Shown here piece after piece: positions 23,101 through 35,100 of a stretch of DNA of 64,000 bases. The translations under genes and the position numbers were made by a program. A model generated the notes under the pieces. The model did not search any database. It was not told the origin of the DNA and saw only the letters and a program-made list of their open reading frames with translations. How positions within the stretch are numbered: position 1 is the stretch's first letter; every line of letters begins with the position of its first letter. The stretch lies in NCBI GenBank assembly GCA_024195265.1, contig JAJLRJ010000001.1:9536585-9600584 (forward strand). The letters are read 5' to 3'. The stretch comes from Dendrophyllia cribrosa. Its lineage: Eukaryota > Cnidaria > Anthozoa > Scleractinia > Dendrophylliidae.

Positions 23101-26100
23101 ATTTCTCAATAAAAATGTAAAGCCGAGTGGTCATAATTGCTCCGTTTCGCAATTTACAGATCTGTATTTTGCGAAACGAGCTCTTCGTCAACCGCGACGG
23201 TATTTAATTTGTTTCTTTGTATTCGTGGACGTCTTTCGTAAACATTGTTGATGATTTTACCATAACAGTCAAATTTTGTTTTTGTGAACAGCCAAAAAAT
23301 TAAAATTAAACACCGGAAGTGCTGAGCCTAAACAACAAGATCTGTATTTTGCGAAACGACCTCTTCGTTGGCCGCGATAATATCTTACTTGTTTCTTTGC
23401 ATGCACAAACGTTTTCCTTTAATACTCCTCGCTGCGATGATGACTTCTGAATAACAATGTAAAGCCAAGTGGTCAAAATTGCTCCGTTTCGCAAATTACA
23501 GATCTGTATTTTGCGAAACGAGGTCTTCGCGTCGACGGCCACGGCTAACTTGTTTCTTTGCGTTCCTGGACGCCTTTCGTAAACATTTTTCACTAGAATG
23601 ATGATTTCTGAAGATATCATGTTAAGTACCATAACAGTCACATTTCAATTTGTGATCAGTCAAAAAAAAAAATTAAATAAACACCGGAAGTGCCAATTTT
23701 TCTTAAAACAACAATATCTGTATTTTGCGAATTGAGCTCTGCATCGACCACGACGATATTTAACTTGTTTCTTTTCATTCGTAGACGCTTTTCGTAAATA
23801 TTATTCGCTACGATGATTACATCCGTAAAAAATGGAAACATAGGACGTCAGAAGTGCTTTGTGTCGCGTATTAGATGCTTTTGCTATAAATTAAAATGCC
23901 AAAATAGTCTTCGTTTACTAAAAATAACCATCCTTGAGGGATCCCATCAAAATTAGAGGTTTTCTTAGGACGCGCAAGCGAACCAAAAGATGGAAACTTA
24001 AACGCCATGTTGACTCAGAAATGTTTACGAGTTTCCCGCCAAAACGGAAGCACATGGCCGTAAAAGTGTCACGCATTCTTTCGATGCTGGCGGTAAATGA
24101 ACTCGCTTCCTAATTTGGTCTTTACGTTTTGAAAGGAAGGAAAAATCGAGATTTTAGGAATATCTAACTCGTCCTGCACTGGAATATTTACGAAAAGCGC
24201 CTACGAATGAAAAGAAACAAGTTAAACATCTTCGCGGTCGATCAAGAGCTCATTTCGCAAAATATAAAATTAAACACCGGAAGTACTGAGCCTAAACAAC
24301 AAGATCTGTATTTTGCGAAACGACCTCTTCGTTGGCCGCGATGATATCTTACTTGTTTCTTTGCATCCGCAAACGTTTTTCTTAAATACTCCTCGCTGCG
24401 ATGATGATTTCTGAATAAAAATGAAAAGCCGAGTGGTCATAATTGCTCCGTTTCGCAATTTACAGATCTGTATTTTGCGAAACGAGCTCTTTGTCAACCG
24501 CGACGGTATTTAAACTGTTTCTTTGTATTCGTGGACGTCTTTCGTAAATATTGTTGATGATTTAACCATAACAGTCAGATTTTGTTTTTGCGAACAGCCA
24601 AAAAATTAAAAATAAACACCGGAAGTGCTGAGTTTTTAAACAACAAGATCTGTATTTTGCGAAACGACCTCAGTCGTTGGCCGTAAACTGTTTCTTTGTA
24701 TTCGTGGACGTCTTTCGTAAACATTATTGATGATTTCACCATACTGTAACAGTCAGATTTGTTGAACAACAATATCTGTACTTTGCGAAACGAGCTCTGC
24801 ATCGACCTCGACGATATTTAACTTGTTTCTTTCCATTCGTAGACGCTTTTCGAAAATGTTATTCGCTACGACGATGATTTCTGAATCAAAATAAAAAGTC
24901 AAGAGGTCAGAAGTGCTCCGTTTCGCAAATTACAGATCTGTATTTTGCGAAACGAGCTCTTCGTCGACGGCCACGGTATTTAACTTATTTCTTTGCTTTC
25001 GTGGACGCTTTTCGTAAACATTTTTTCACTAGAATGATGATTTTTCGTAAACATTTTTTACCAGAATGGTAGCATATGCGCCTTCGCTTTGTGATCAAAA
25101 ATCCCGGGTGGTGGAAGCGCCGAGTTTTAATCAACAAGATCTGTATTTTGCGAAATGAGCTCTTGATCGACCGCGAAGATGTTTAACTTGTTTCTTTTCA
25201 TTCGTAGGCGCTTTTCGTAAATATTCCAGTGCAGGACGAGTTAAATATTCCTAAAATCTCGATTTTTCCTTCCTTTCAAAACGTAATGACCAAATTAGGA
25301 AGCGAGTTCATTTACCGCCAGCATCGAAAGAATGCGTGACACTTTTACGGCCATGTGCTTCCGTTTTGGCGGGAAACTCGTAAACATTTCTGAGTCAACA
25401 TGGCGTTTAATAAGGTGGCTGGTACCAGTTTTCAGGTTTTTGACGGTTTGTAACTTTGAAAGAATGGAACAAAAAGACAGATCAAGGCCACTGTAACACT
25501 TTTGTAGGGTTGAACTATATAATTTATAGTTGACCAAAAGTAAGTGTTATTTCTTCATTAGCGGTTTCCATGGCAACGTTTCCAAAGGATTATTCAGCCC
25601 TACTTTTTAGCTTGTGGCACTAATAGTTAGAAAATTAAGCCGGTGACCCCCTGTTTTTTTTTTAGTAATAGCTTTTGGCATTTGAAGAGGAAAATGCACA
25701 ATGATTTTAAAAAAATTCTACGGAGCGGAATTTTTGTAAATTTGGAAAAAGACAATTTTCACGCAGTGCAAATTTCCTTCCGTAGAATTTTTTAATTTTT
25801 TGTCTGACGTTTCCTCTCAATAATTATATTACATTGAAACAATAAAAAGTGGGAGTCACCGGACTTGTTTTTATGTAAAAGCCTTCGTGAGTTTAGCAAT
25901 TCCCACGCGCGTCTTCGCGCATTCATAAAATCCGGATTCTATAAGATCAACAGTTGCTCATGATCTGTTCTGACTACCGCTGACTGTTGCGTGTGCTCGC
26001 GCGGGCAGCTACTGTTTGGAGAGTTTCGGAGTCAGTTTAGGATAGAATGTACGCGATTTGCCGCCGATCTGGTTTTTGAAGTTGTTTACTTCTAAGAAGA

Positions 26101-29100
26101 TCATTTAGTAGCCGTAAAAGACAGCTTCCTGGACTCACCTTTAGGGATTTTATCACAACTTCTGGCTAGATAAGCCATGTCTTTGTCAAATAGCATCAAG
26201 CGAAAGTTTGACTTGCAGAACACGTGTCGGTCGGTGCTTCAGAATGAAAACATTGCGATACTTCTAAATTGTAAAATGACTAAAATGTTGAGCTTCTTTA
26301 TGTGAGATTTTCTCGGGATTTGTCCTTATTCTTCACGGTTGTTTTCGTCGCAGTGTTTAACGATGGCGGCCAATATCCTCTTCGGATATTTATCCTTCCG
26401 TTCGTTCATTCTCGGTTTGCGATTTTTAGTTAGGCTATCCGTGTCATTTACTTTTTAAAAAACAACGACTCAATGTTTTTTTTTTCTCCGCGTTTGGCCG
26501 TTTAGTGAATGAAAATGACTGTTATTTACGGATGGCTCAGCATCTTTTAATCTTCAGCCGATATTGTGAGCATCTGCAATCGAAAACATGACTTGTTGTT
26601 TCTGTTTGACAATTCATGTCTGCACTTTTTTGCCCACTGAATCACAGCATCAAAGCTCAAATCATCTTCAATACCTGGACACTCTGAGGTAAAAGACTAG
26701 TTTTACCATATAAATAAACTATACAGATTGCTATCAATCAGCTCAGGCACGTAGGGCCAGCTGTGGTACCACGGTTTGAAACGTGCGGTAGAGAATTTAC
26801 CGAATTTATTTGCAAATAAATCTTCAATTTCATTGTAAGTTGACCTGTCTCTCGTACGCATATTTATTACTTCGGGAGTGTTTTGCTATAAATTAATCTC
26901 TCTACCGGGTCTGTTCACTGTGCCCCTGACGAGAATGACAGACCTTCTATAAGAAGATAAAATTTTCCATATTATCAATCTATGTTGTCTATTAATAAGT
27001 TTTTAGTGAGCTCACTAAAGTACATGTTTTTTTTTTTTTAGGTACAACTGATTATTTCAAAATCCAAATTTGTCACCAAACTGTTCCGTTTTCGTTCGAC
27101 TGTTTGCTGTCTTCTGTTCGTCCAGTTAAGTTTTAATTCTTCAATTTTATTTTTAAGTTGGACTTTTTGGTGTTTTTTCGGTGTGACACAAACGAATAAT
27201 CTCGCCCATTAGTCCGAAAAATTTTATAAATAAAAGTTTACAACAGGTATTAAAACATTTAGGGTCAAAATCTAATGCTCTACTGTTTTAATTTAAATGA
27301 TAGCATATGTCGCATATTAAGGTTTCTTTCTTCGGCTACAATTCTTTTTCGTCTAACATAAAGGATTCCTTCAGTCCTTCTCTCTTTCGCTTGCTGGTTT
27401 TTGCGTTCGGTTGTCGGTCATCTTAAATTGTCGTTCGATGATTCATAGGTACAGTTCATTCTCGGTTTGCACGTTTGCCATTTTTAGTTGGGCTGTTCGT
27501 GTCTTACTTTTTAAAAAACGTAGTCTTGTTTATCCTAGTCTCTCTCGCCTGCATACGCAGTGGCCGTTGAGCACACAAAATGCAAACCATAGAATGTGGC
27601 CAAGACCATCAAGTGAGATAATTTGTGGTGGTTTGTCATTTCTTCATTTTTATGACCATTTTGCGAGTCCTTGCACTCCCAATCCTCGTCACGATCGATC
27701 GCAGTTTTGCCTTTGAAACTTGAGTATTGGACTCCGGAAGCAATTTGTCTTGAATGTAAGGAATTAACCAAGGTCGTACTAGTAGATACAGTCTCGGATA
27801 TACGCGAATTTCGTTTAAAACAGGACAAAAGTAACCTACTGTAGCACGAAAAAAGCCGCGCGCCGCCATATTTGTTTTAATTTTACGTCTTTCAAATCTC
27901 GCACTCTTTCGCGCGTGTTTCATGCGCGTGACGCACGATAGTGACCTGCTCCCGCGCGAGGAAACTGGTACCAGCCACCTTAAGTTTCCATCTTTTGGTT
28001 CGCTTGCGCGTCCTAAGAAAACCTCTAATTTTGATGGGATCCCTCAAGGATGGTTATTTTTAGTAAACGAAGACTATTTTGGCATTTTAATTTATAGCAA
28101 AAGCATCTAATACGCGACACAAAGCACTTCTGACGTCCTATGTTTCCATTTTTTACGGATGTAATCATCGTAGCGAATAATATTTACGAAAAGCGTCTAC
28201 GAATGAAAAGAAACAAATTCAATATCGTCGTGGTCGATGCAGAGCTCGTTTCGCAAAATACAGATCTTGTTGTTTAGGCTCAGCACTTCCGGTGTTTAAT
28301 TTTAATTTTTTGGCTGTTCACAAAAACAAAATTTGACTGTTATGGTAAAATCATCAACAATGTTTACGAAAGACGTCCACGAATACAAAGAAACAAATTA
28401 AATACCGTCGCGGTTGACGAAGAGCTCGTTTCGCAAAATACAGATCTGTAAATTGCGAAACGAAGCAATTATGACCACTCGGCTTTACATTTTTATTGAG
28501 AAATCATCATCGCAGCGAGGAGTATTTAAGAAAAACGTTTGCGGATGCAAAGAAACAGGTAAGATATCATCGCGGCCTGCGAAGTGATCGTTTCGCAAAA
28601 TACAGATCTTGTTGTTTAAAAACTCAGCACTTCCGGTGTTTATTTGTCTTTTAGCTTACTAGAAATCGAAATCTGACTGTTCTAGTACTTGATATCTTCA
28701 TGTTACAGGTTAATTTATCATTTAGTCTCATTTCGTTTCGTTTCGTTTCGTTTCGTTTCGTTTCGTTTCGCAAAATACAGTAAGCCGTGCTTGCGTCATT
28801 TTCATTTTGAAATAAACAGTTTCTGCTAGTCACCCGGTGGCTTTATAAAGCAAGGCCAGCCGACTCTTTGGACTAGTACACAATCTGTCACAAAGCAACT
28901 GGCCCTCTCTCCTCCGCAGAGGCTCCTATCAGTAAAGAACAGTAAAATATAAAATGGGAGCGCGGGGAACGATGGGATTCTTTCCCCTTCCCAGAGTTCC
29001 CCGCGCGCTTTACTTTTTACCTCTACCCAGCCTCCGCGCGTTTTTGCCAAGCGTGGAGCGTGACTAGGAGGCCTCTGCGGAGGAGAGAGCAACTGGCCGG

Positions 29101-32100
29101 CTGGGCTGGGTAATTTGTTAATTTGCGCCAATTATAGTTAGGCACTGCCAATGAACACTAGATGGGATTTTTGGGACACTTTCATTGAGATGAAACAGAG
29201 CTCGCAAGACTACTTATATCATGTTGCTATAAAAACAGAGTCCCTTGCAATAATTAGTTCAATTTGGCCATGCTTTTTTACAAACTTACTGCATTTTCGT
29301 CCTCTTCCACGAATTCATCATAGCTGCTTAATGACGCAAAAAACACAACAGCTGTAACACCTTCGAAAAAGTGAATCCACTTCTTACGTTGATTCTTTTG
29401 TCCTCCAACATCTATTACTCTGTGAACACAGTAAATGGGAAAAAATATAACAGCGTAAAGCACAAAGGAGTGACCAGATTAATGGCCGGTTTGCACGCTA
29501 CAATTTTTCGACCTGAAGGTAATGAAACGTTTATCGTCGTAGTTTAGCACACGATATATGGCCGATTCGTGAAGTTAATGTGACGGTAACGAAATCCTAC
29601 CGACAAATCGTATCGCGTAAACTAGCCTTCACATACTAGGCGCGATATCTCGCAAGAGGTAAACATTTTTCGCTTTGCGCCGTATGTTCGAGCATGGCTG
29701 TACACTTAAAATCTGGAGGTGTGGATCTAAAGAAAGTCAAAACATCCATTTCTCTCTAAACATTGCAAAGCAGAGACGGCGGGGACAGGTACCTGTGGCG
29801 GGAATCCCGTACCGCCTACTCGCTGATTTTTCCGAGAGGAGAGAAATAAATATTTACACTCATCCCAGGGTGCGAGTGTCGACCTGACTTGAGCAAAAAT
29901 AACCTTTTATTTTTGCAGCAAATAAGAGCAAACAGAGAAGTTTTCTTTTGTTTTAAAAGCAAATCCAAAACCAATGAATAAAACTAGGACCAAAGTAACT
30001 ATGTCTGACCTATCACAACAGACGCAAGTAATTAAAATGCAAAGAGCCAATCAGAACGCGATGCAATATCGGCGTGCAACCGGTGCCAAGCGCGGGAAAA
30101 TGCGCGTAACTTGATTTGCGGGTATTTCCCCGCGCTTGACACCAAGTTGTTTTCCCGCGCTTTGTTTCGAGTTTTGATTGGTTAATAACGTGCAAACCGC
30201 CAAACTAATACAAAACGGTGGTTCAGTGCTGATCTATTTTAAAAATATTTTCATCGCGCTTGCCGTTTTCTTTTGTTACATATTAAGTACCTGTAGTGGT
30301 AGCTGTTTACCGAGATTTTTTTCTCCTGTACTCCTTGCGTCTGTTGTCTGGCGTGAAGAATGTCCTCGTGTGTTGGGATATAATCCGGCTGCGACAAACG
30401 TTCAAGATTTTGAAAAAAACTACAAAGAAAATAAAAATAATAAGCATTCCTTAGCACTGAACATGACGGGCGATCCCTTACATTACAAAGAAAACTCAAA
30501 GACAACAAAGCTGGCCTTTAGGAAAGTTATTGATGCGTCACGAGAGAAGTCTAATACTTAAGCCAAAAGGCCAATTTGATAAATCAATTAAAATAATAAT
30601 TATTGTATTCCATTTTTCCAATCGAGTGTCGAAAGTGATTTCGCGATAGTTTTGGATTAGTGATGGGCTAAAAAATCTCGCGCCAGTATCAACCAATCAG
30701 AAGTAAAACAGGAACCTTAATTGCACGCGTTTTCCCGCGCTTGGCGCCGGCTACAGTGTATTTGCTTCGAGTTCTGATTGGTTCATTGGATTTCTAAGTC
30801 TGCTGCGATTGGTCAGAGTATTTGCTTTGGTCTTAGTTTTACGACAATCAACTGAAAATCCCGCTTAGAGTCAAATGCAATTTAGAGCAGTTTTCAATTG
30901 AGTATCGAAAGTAATTACACAATTGCTTGGTTTTGCATTGCTACGCTTTGTGATTGGCTAAAAAATCTCGCGCCACTTTCTCGACCAATCAGAAGTAAAA
31001 CCAATCGTGACATGCTCGTACACGTTTTCCCGCGCTTGGCGCCAGCGACATGCAATTTTAGTGCTTCGAGCTCTGATTGGTTCATTGGATTGTTTACAAC
31101 TGCTGTGATAGGTCGGAGTAATTACTTTGGTTTTGGTTTTACGACACTCAAATGAAAACTGCTCTATGGAAGAAAGCGTCGGAGTTCGTAGTGGGCTATA
31201 CTTAGCTTGACAAGAAAAGGCATGAAGGTAATGCGCTTGAATGGTCATTTATACATTTTAGCGAGTTGGAGAGAGTCAATGTGGAGCAAAGCGTCTTGTC
31301 TAAGGGCAAAACATGAAGGCAAAAGACTCAGTTTTCGAATCACCGACCTTCATTCAGGTTGAAAGTTTATTGTGCTAAAATGCGGAGGGCAAAATTGAGT
31401 ATGACATATAATGACTATTAGTTTACTCTTACTATTTAGCAGAATCATCAATGTAAAACAGGTTTCTCTGATCATAGCAGGTTTGCACGGATGGATCATT
31501 CCAGAATGCTGTTAATAAGGGAACTCTGTCTTGAAGCAAGAAGTTGTTGTTTTCATTGTCCTCTGAGTTTGTATTTCCCAGTAATTCCTTGCTAAAATCC
31601 TATAAAGGGTGTTCGAAACATAGTAATTAAAACATGTTAGAGTGGTTAAACACAGTTTTCGTTTCTGGCCTGAGACAATACCCGAGTTTATAAAATTTAT
31701 CAAAATTTGGGAGTCCTATAAATGGGTAAGTAAAAAGGCATCAAATTCAGCGGTAAACAAACTAAATAATTTATTGAAAACAGAGTTTTATTTAAAGTTT
31801 TATTTATTGAAAACCTCCATCCACTCTATTTTTTTTACTAAAGGTGGTCAAATCATACGAGACACAACTGATAATGTTTGATTACCTACCTCAAGTTTTA
31901 ATTCATCGTTTTCAAAAGTCAGCCCTATTTCTTCCATTCCTTCAACAATTCGGGCAATCGCTCTCCTAATATTTTTGTAGATGATCGGTTTGAATACTTT
32001 TCTCTCCTTCTCAGTGTAACCATTGCCGTACACGATTCGCAGTTGTTTAAGAAAAGTTGTCTTTCCAGAGCAACCCGATCCTAAAGAAAATTAGAAAAGA

Positions 32101-35100
32101 CGTTAGGAGTCTATGATATAGGCTCCTGAAGATGTTGTAGTGAACTTTTTCAATCCCGCAGGAATGTTAGGATCTTGTCTGGTATGGGATGAAATTCCGG
32201 GTCGCGGTCCCCAGGGACATTTCCACGTTTAAAATGGCGGCGGGGAGCAATCTCGTTTCCAGGGGCTTCTTAGCATATCACGTGACCTTACAATCTCCCA
32301 ATGGATTGTCTGCTACCATTTTGAATTAATTTAAATGTTCAACATTTTATGCGCCGATCAATTCGAAACATCAGCATCCCCCCCCCGGGCAATGCCCCGG
32401 GCATTTGAACTTTTGAAGATCGACTTGTTCAAATTCCCGCCTCCTTGGGCGAAAATTGCATTCAAATACCCCACCATAGCACAGGATTTGATGGTCAAAT
32501 GCCCCTCCTAAAGATCAAAAGTTTTTAGTGAGAATAAAAAACACACTTTGCATTCAGTTTTTCTGATTTATTCTACCGAGTGTTTTCCTCGAGAATATAC
32601 TCGACTGAACCGCGTATCTGACTTTGCAACTGATATTTCACTGCATGGTACTTCCGCTGTGGACACCACGTCGAAATGAATTTGTTATTGTTTGGGGATT
32701 TACTTTTCGATAATTCTTTTCTGAATTGAGTAATTCCTCGTGTGATCAACAAATGTTGCAAAAAATATTTAGCAAAGCGGTTGTAAAGTTGGGTTTTGAA
32801 CAAATCGTTTGCAAGCGTTATTCCACCAAGTGAAAATTTATTAATCTAAACGCATTTTATAGCAACTGACAAATGTTTCCTGAGAGAGAGGTCGTTGTTC
32901 ATTCTGATTTTACAGTGTTTTTTCTTTTCAATTAATGGCCGTTTAAGATCTGCGGATCTGCGGACTGACAGAAATCTGCGGACTGGCAGACCTTGACTTC
33001 GAAATCTCTAGTACGCGTTGAATGGCAGTTGAAGCTATATTTTAAAAATCTACAATTTACAAACCTTCAAAAACATTGTAAAGCTTTGTTAGCCCCTTTT
33101 TCACTTGCCACTAACAAAAACGATATTTTTTCCTTTAATAGGCCTCTACTAAAACAAAAACGATATTTGGGACATTTCCGGTTCAAATTCCCCACCCCAC
33201 CTGGGCAAAGTCAAATTCCCCACCCCCGGGATGGCCTTTCACATCAAATGCCCGACTCCCCGGGCATAGAAAATGTTCAAATGCCCGGAGCATGCCCGGG
33301 GGGGGATGTTGATGTTTCGAATTGATCGGCGCATTAATCTGCCATTTTGAATACCGAGAAGTTCCTGGGGACGAGGTGAAATCAGTGGGCACCATTTTTG
33401 ATTTTTAAACTAATTATCGAGTGCTGAAGAAGAAGAAGAATGGAACAAAAATTACGGACATTTTTTCAGTGGAATAAAGGAAAAATGACCGTTTTTGGGG
33501 GAATAGCGGAATAACGATAAAGATTTTGTCAAAAGGAATTTTAGTGAGTTTTCTTGACTGGTCGGAATAATGAAAAGATGGGAATTTTAGAACGGGAATA
33601 ATGAATAATGAACCTCCGGATGTGGATCGTTGAGATTGCAATCTAAGATCGATGGTTTGTACCTAAATAAAACGGAAAATTGAATTTTTGATCGCAGAAT
33701 AGTCCAGGGAAGTTTGCATGCGAATCAGCCTCCGCTAGTTAATCAGAGTGGCCGGAAAGAAGTGAATTGACTTCCTGTTAACGAATATCCAATTTTCTCT
33801 CTGAAAGGAGATATAGTTAAATTAAATAGATACAGTACACCTAATTGTAATAGCGTTGAAACCCTGCGAGCAGTGGATTCTCCTACGCCAAGCTCGGTGT
33901 GGAGAATCCACTGTCACGCTGAATCCACGCTGAATCCACTGTCACGCTGTCATATCAAAAAGCAAAAAGCAAAAAAACAAATAGGAATTAATTAATCATG
34001 AGATGTGATTTGAAATTCGCTGGATGAATCAGCCTCGAATTGACACTAAATAACTGAATGTGCAAATGATTTCTCTCAATAACATGATTTAAAATACAGC
34101 TATAAACGTGCGTGTTGTGAATTTTGACAACGCTATCGCAATAATTAGGTGTATTGGAACTATACAAACACTAGTGCTGAATTAGGGTGTATATTTAAAA
34201 GTGCCAGGTTTGAGGATACATGTAGCGCGATGAAACAAGAAATAATATGGTATAAACTGTTGATCAGATACGATTTTGTGGTTTTCAATCTGGTTATAAA
34301 ATTTCCTGGCTGGTTTAATTAGTAAAGGAAAAGCTTCGCAAGGATGTCTCGTTTTCATATAAAATACCAAAATGGCCATCCTTTTTCCGGCGTTATAAAG
34401 CTTGTGGAGTTGTGATTTTTGTCATTTATTGCATTTTTAATCTAAAAATGCTGGGACACCATTTCAAAATCTGTTTTTGTGGTTCCCGAATACATTTAAT
34501 TATTCAAAGTCGCAGATGTAAATAATATTAGTGGAACAACCACTTTAAATACATTTTTAAAAAATTGGAATTTTTGTTGCCAATCAACGATCGAGTCTGT
34601 GAAAGTCGCCAGGGATAAAAGAGCTGGTAATGATTTATATTTCGCTAAATTAGAACAGTCTTCGAAATTAACAGAAAATGCAAAGCAGATGTAAATTTGA
34701 AGTTTTTGACATCTGGCTGTGTTGTGCAGTAAAAATGTTTTTCTACTTATACAATTCTTTTTCTAAAAGATTATATATTGTGCCAATGTTTTTTTAATTA
34801 GAATGTCCCCGACATAAACTGTTGAAATTCATGGAAAGGAAATATGCTCATTGACATGTCATGATCATGCATAAATGGTCTTTCAAATCAGTTATATACA
34901 TGTAAAAACTATATAGATATATCTATTCAATGTGTCACATTGGCGGTGAATTTTGATTTTTGTGAGTGTTTGGTCGCTGTGTACTTAAGAGCTACTTTGA
35001 AAATGCAAATCCAGTGCACTGCATGCCCAGGGAAGTTTTGAGTGTAATTCATCAGAAACACAAGGGTTGTTTTTATATTGACGATGTTTCCATTTGTTCG

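Noticed and set aside
22955..25540. Several minus-strand frames repeating SSFRKIQI and CKET words
   Set aside because: They are translations of a non-coding tandem/inverted repeat, mirrored on both arms.
27411..27923. Frames of 95-101 codons on both strands
   Set aside because: They lie inside the TTAA-flanked element, overlap each other on opposite strands and show no conserved motif.
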